The notes under the pieces: generated by a model
What the model was told of the DNA's origin: nothing
Seen by the model: the letters and a program-made list of their open reading frames with translations, nothing else
The model's database searches: none
Made by a program: the position numbers and the translations under genes
From: Homarus americanus
Lineage: Eukaryota > Arthropoda > Malacostraca > Decapoda > Nephropidae
Direction of reading: 5' to 3'
Assembly (NCBI RefSeq): GCF_018991925.1
Contig: NW_024756459.1
Coordinates: 427,001 to 491,000, forward strand
DNA: 64,000 nt
Part shown: positions 62,563 through 64,000 of the stretch, one piece after another
Layout of the letters: each line of letters starts with the position of its first letter
Position numbering within the stretch: position 1 is the stretch's first letter

Positions 62563-63240
62563 GACAACAACATATATAAAATTAACCCGAAAATAATCAA
62601 AATATATCAATTTAACTTTAATATTAATTTGTATACTTAACTACACTTAACACCTCCAAGATGAATTAACCTAGGGGATTAACACTCCTGACTATAAGAC
62701 CCGGGTATAAGACTCACTCCCTTAATCACCCTCTTACGAAATTAAAACAACTTAGCATCTGGGGTAAGAAATGTTTTAAAAGGTCTTGGGATTAGATGCA
62801 AATGAGTCGTCCAAGGCTTCAGTTGATGTTGTTTAGGAAGATTAATGATGGGGGAGAGGAGGGGGTTCGATAACCTGTAATTTGGATCCGGAGCCGTAAG
62901 TGAATCCAAGCTCGAACCCAGATCCGAAATCGAATCCTGATGTGTCTGAATCCTGAGTCGAAGTCGGACCAAGCAGTACCAGACTTCTCTCCTCTCTCTG
63001 GAAATCTTTAACCTGCGAATGTCTGTAAGAATTGGGTGTTGATGGTGGTAAAAGTATGGTGGCGGTGTAGGTAGTGAGAATAGTAGTAGTAGTAATGATG
63101 TAAGTTGATGGTCGTAGTGATGATGGTAGTAGTAGTTGGATAGTCCCTTAAGTGGTGCGTGTGGACGGTTCAGGAGGCTGCCACTACCACACACTGCTGG
63201 CCTGCTGGGCTGGTAACGAACCTCTCGCACCTAGAGAGGA
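62563..63240. other. spacer with decayed GAATCC repeat
   Basis: GGATCCGGAGCCGTAAGTGA, then ATCCRAGCTCGAACCCAGAT-like phrases at 62880-62960. GTAGTAGTAG at 63075-63140. No gene is supported. Confidence 0.5.
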
Positions 63241-63350
63241 GGCGTGGGGGGAGGGGGGGAGGAGGGGGCGTGGGGGGAGTGTGGTGATGGCTCTGGTGGC
63301 TATTAAGAGGTCCATCGGTTAGTTAGGTTAGGGTAGTCCTAGTGCTTTAC

Positions 63351-63408
63351 CGAGTCTGTTTACGCAGGTGAGGTGGTGACTGGTGAGATATGTTTCAGCC
63401 ACGGTTAC
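63351..63408 (-). CDS. candidate internal exon on minus strand
   Basis: On minus, TTTACTTCTCCAG ends at 63409 and the exon reads VTVAETYLTSHHLTCVNRL. It ends at 63351 before GTAAAG, a moderate donor; 58 bases, so phase shifts by one. Sequence is unique and the frame fits typical amino acid use. Unspliced, it continues GKALGLP and stops. An alternative reading is that CTCCAG/GTAACC is itself a juxtaposed acceptor/donor. No family is recognised. It lies just beyond the 63470-63795 array, which would be upstream intron. Confidence 0.25.
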
Positions 63409-63469
63409 CTGGAGAAGTAAATCTAGTCTGAGTAGCCGAGTCTTTGAGGAGTATCGAGTTACTAGCTGA

Positions 63470-63795
63470 TAGGCCTGGCATGTAGGCTTGGGGGATAGGC
63501 CTGGCATGTAGGCTTGGGGATGTAGGCCTGGGTGTAGGCTTGGGGATAGGCCTGGCATGTGAGGGTTTCGGGGGATAGGCCTGGCATGTAGGCTTGGGGG
63601 ATAGGCCTGGCATGTGTGCCTGGGATAGGCCTGGCATGTGTAGGCTTGGGGGATAGGCCTGGCATGTAGGCTTGGGGGATAGGCCTGGCATGTGTAGGCG
63701 ATTGCATGTGTGGCTTGGATAGGCCTGGCATGTGTAGGCTTGATAGGTGCATGTAGTTTGGGGGATGGGCATGTGTAGGCCTGGCATGTCCACTA
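63470..63795. repeat. GGATAGGCCTGGCATGTAGGCTTGGG minisatellite
   Basis: About 13 copies of GATAGGCCTGGCATGTAGGC, a unit of about 26 bp, with deletions. Minus frames (KPTCQAYPPSLHMPGLS) are its translation. Confidence 0.97.
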
Positions 63796-64000
63796 GCCGT
63801 TCATTAAACCTTTTTTCCCCGAGGATATGAGTTTATGACAAATTCTTTCCCCAAGTATGTTTTTTCTTCGTTACATTGTGTTGTTGTTATTATTACTACT
63901 ACTACTACTACTACTACTTACTGTCGTTTGGACAATGAAATGTTAAAAGAATAGCTAATCCGTTGGCGCCTTCTGCATAATCTCAATTATTCTTCAGGAG
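63796..64000. other. AT-rich edge with (ACT)n
   Basis: (TAC)/(ACT)n at about 63893-63917. No gene. The last bases (ATTCTTCAGGAG) resemble an acceptor, but the window ends. Confidence 0.6.

Overview
This window looks like nuclear DNA from an arthropod, most likely a decapod crustacean (crab, shrimp or relative). The evidence is compositional. Interstitial TTAGG-type repeats, the arthropod telomere motif, occur in both orientations. Di-, tri- and tetranucleotide microsatellites are extremely dense: (CT)n, (CA)n, (ATT)n, (GTCT)n, (GTAT)n. Minisatellite arrays recur every 1-3 kb, and there is one tRNA-derived SINE. I see no operons, ribosome binding sites, rRNA, CRISPR array, or long reverse transcriptase or transposase frame. 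The species call is an inference.

Almost no protein-coding sequence can be defended. All of the longest open frames are translated tandem repeats, for example the PTRYY, HHP, CVCV, SLSL and THTH frames. What remains is consistent with introns and intergenic DNA holding a few isolated exon candidates. The best supported is a first coding exon at 40797-40903 (+). It has a strong GTAAGT donor and lies downstream of an arthropod-type Inr plus DPE pair at 40492-40526. Other exon candidates with splice signals are 2573-2766 (+), 27377-27475 (+), 29177-29251 (+), 49556-49621 (+), 51887-52066 (+, with AATAAA) and 63351-63408 (-). None could be matched to a family by eye. They cannot yet be joined into one gene, and pyrimidine-rich microsatellites create many false acceptors here.

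Layout. 0-5 kb: an array that flips orientation, a G-rich to C-rich strand switch, an exon candidate, and a 1.2 kb array of 18-19 bp units. 5-12.5 kb: CRE-palindrome array, several minisatellites, a 1.9 kb polypyrimidine block, a 700 bp ACC array. 12.5-21.5 kb: AT-rich spacer, a juxtaposed acceptor/donor resembling a recursive splice site at 16295/16296, a 32 bp array, TTAGG derivatives, and a pyrimidine-to-purine switch. 21.5-31 kb: microsatellites, a coding-like island at 26.9-27.6 kb, a CCTAA/CCAAA block, and a highly homogeneous 60 bp array. 31-41 kb: more arrays, the SINE, a tandem array bounded by 26 bp inverted repeats, and the promoter/exon 1 candidate. 41-54 kb: TTAGG block, microsatellites, exon candidates. 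54.6-57.9 kb: the largest satellite, about 3.2 kb of a 38 bp dimeric unit. 58-64 kb: smaller arrays, a second juxtaposed splice-site motif, and an exon candidate on the minus strand.

The most notable signals are regulatory or structural. They are the ratchet-like splice sites, the Inr/DPE exon, the inverted-repeat-bounded array, a cluster of seven TGACGTCA palindromes, four dispersed copies of one YY1/Pho-like 11-mer, and a satellite carrying dozens of consensus 5' splice sites.
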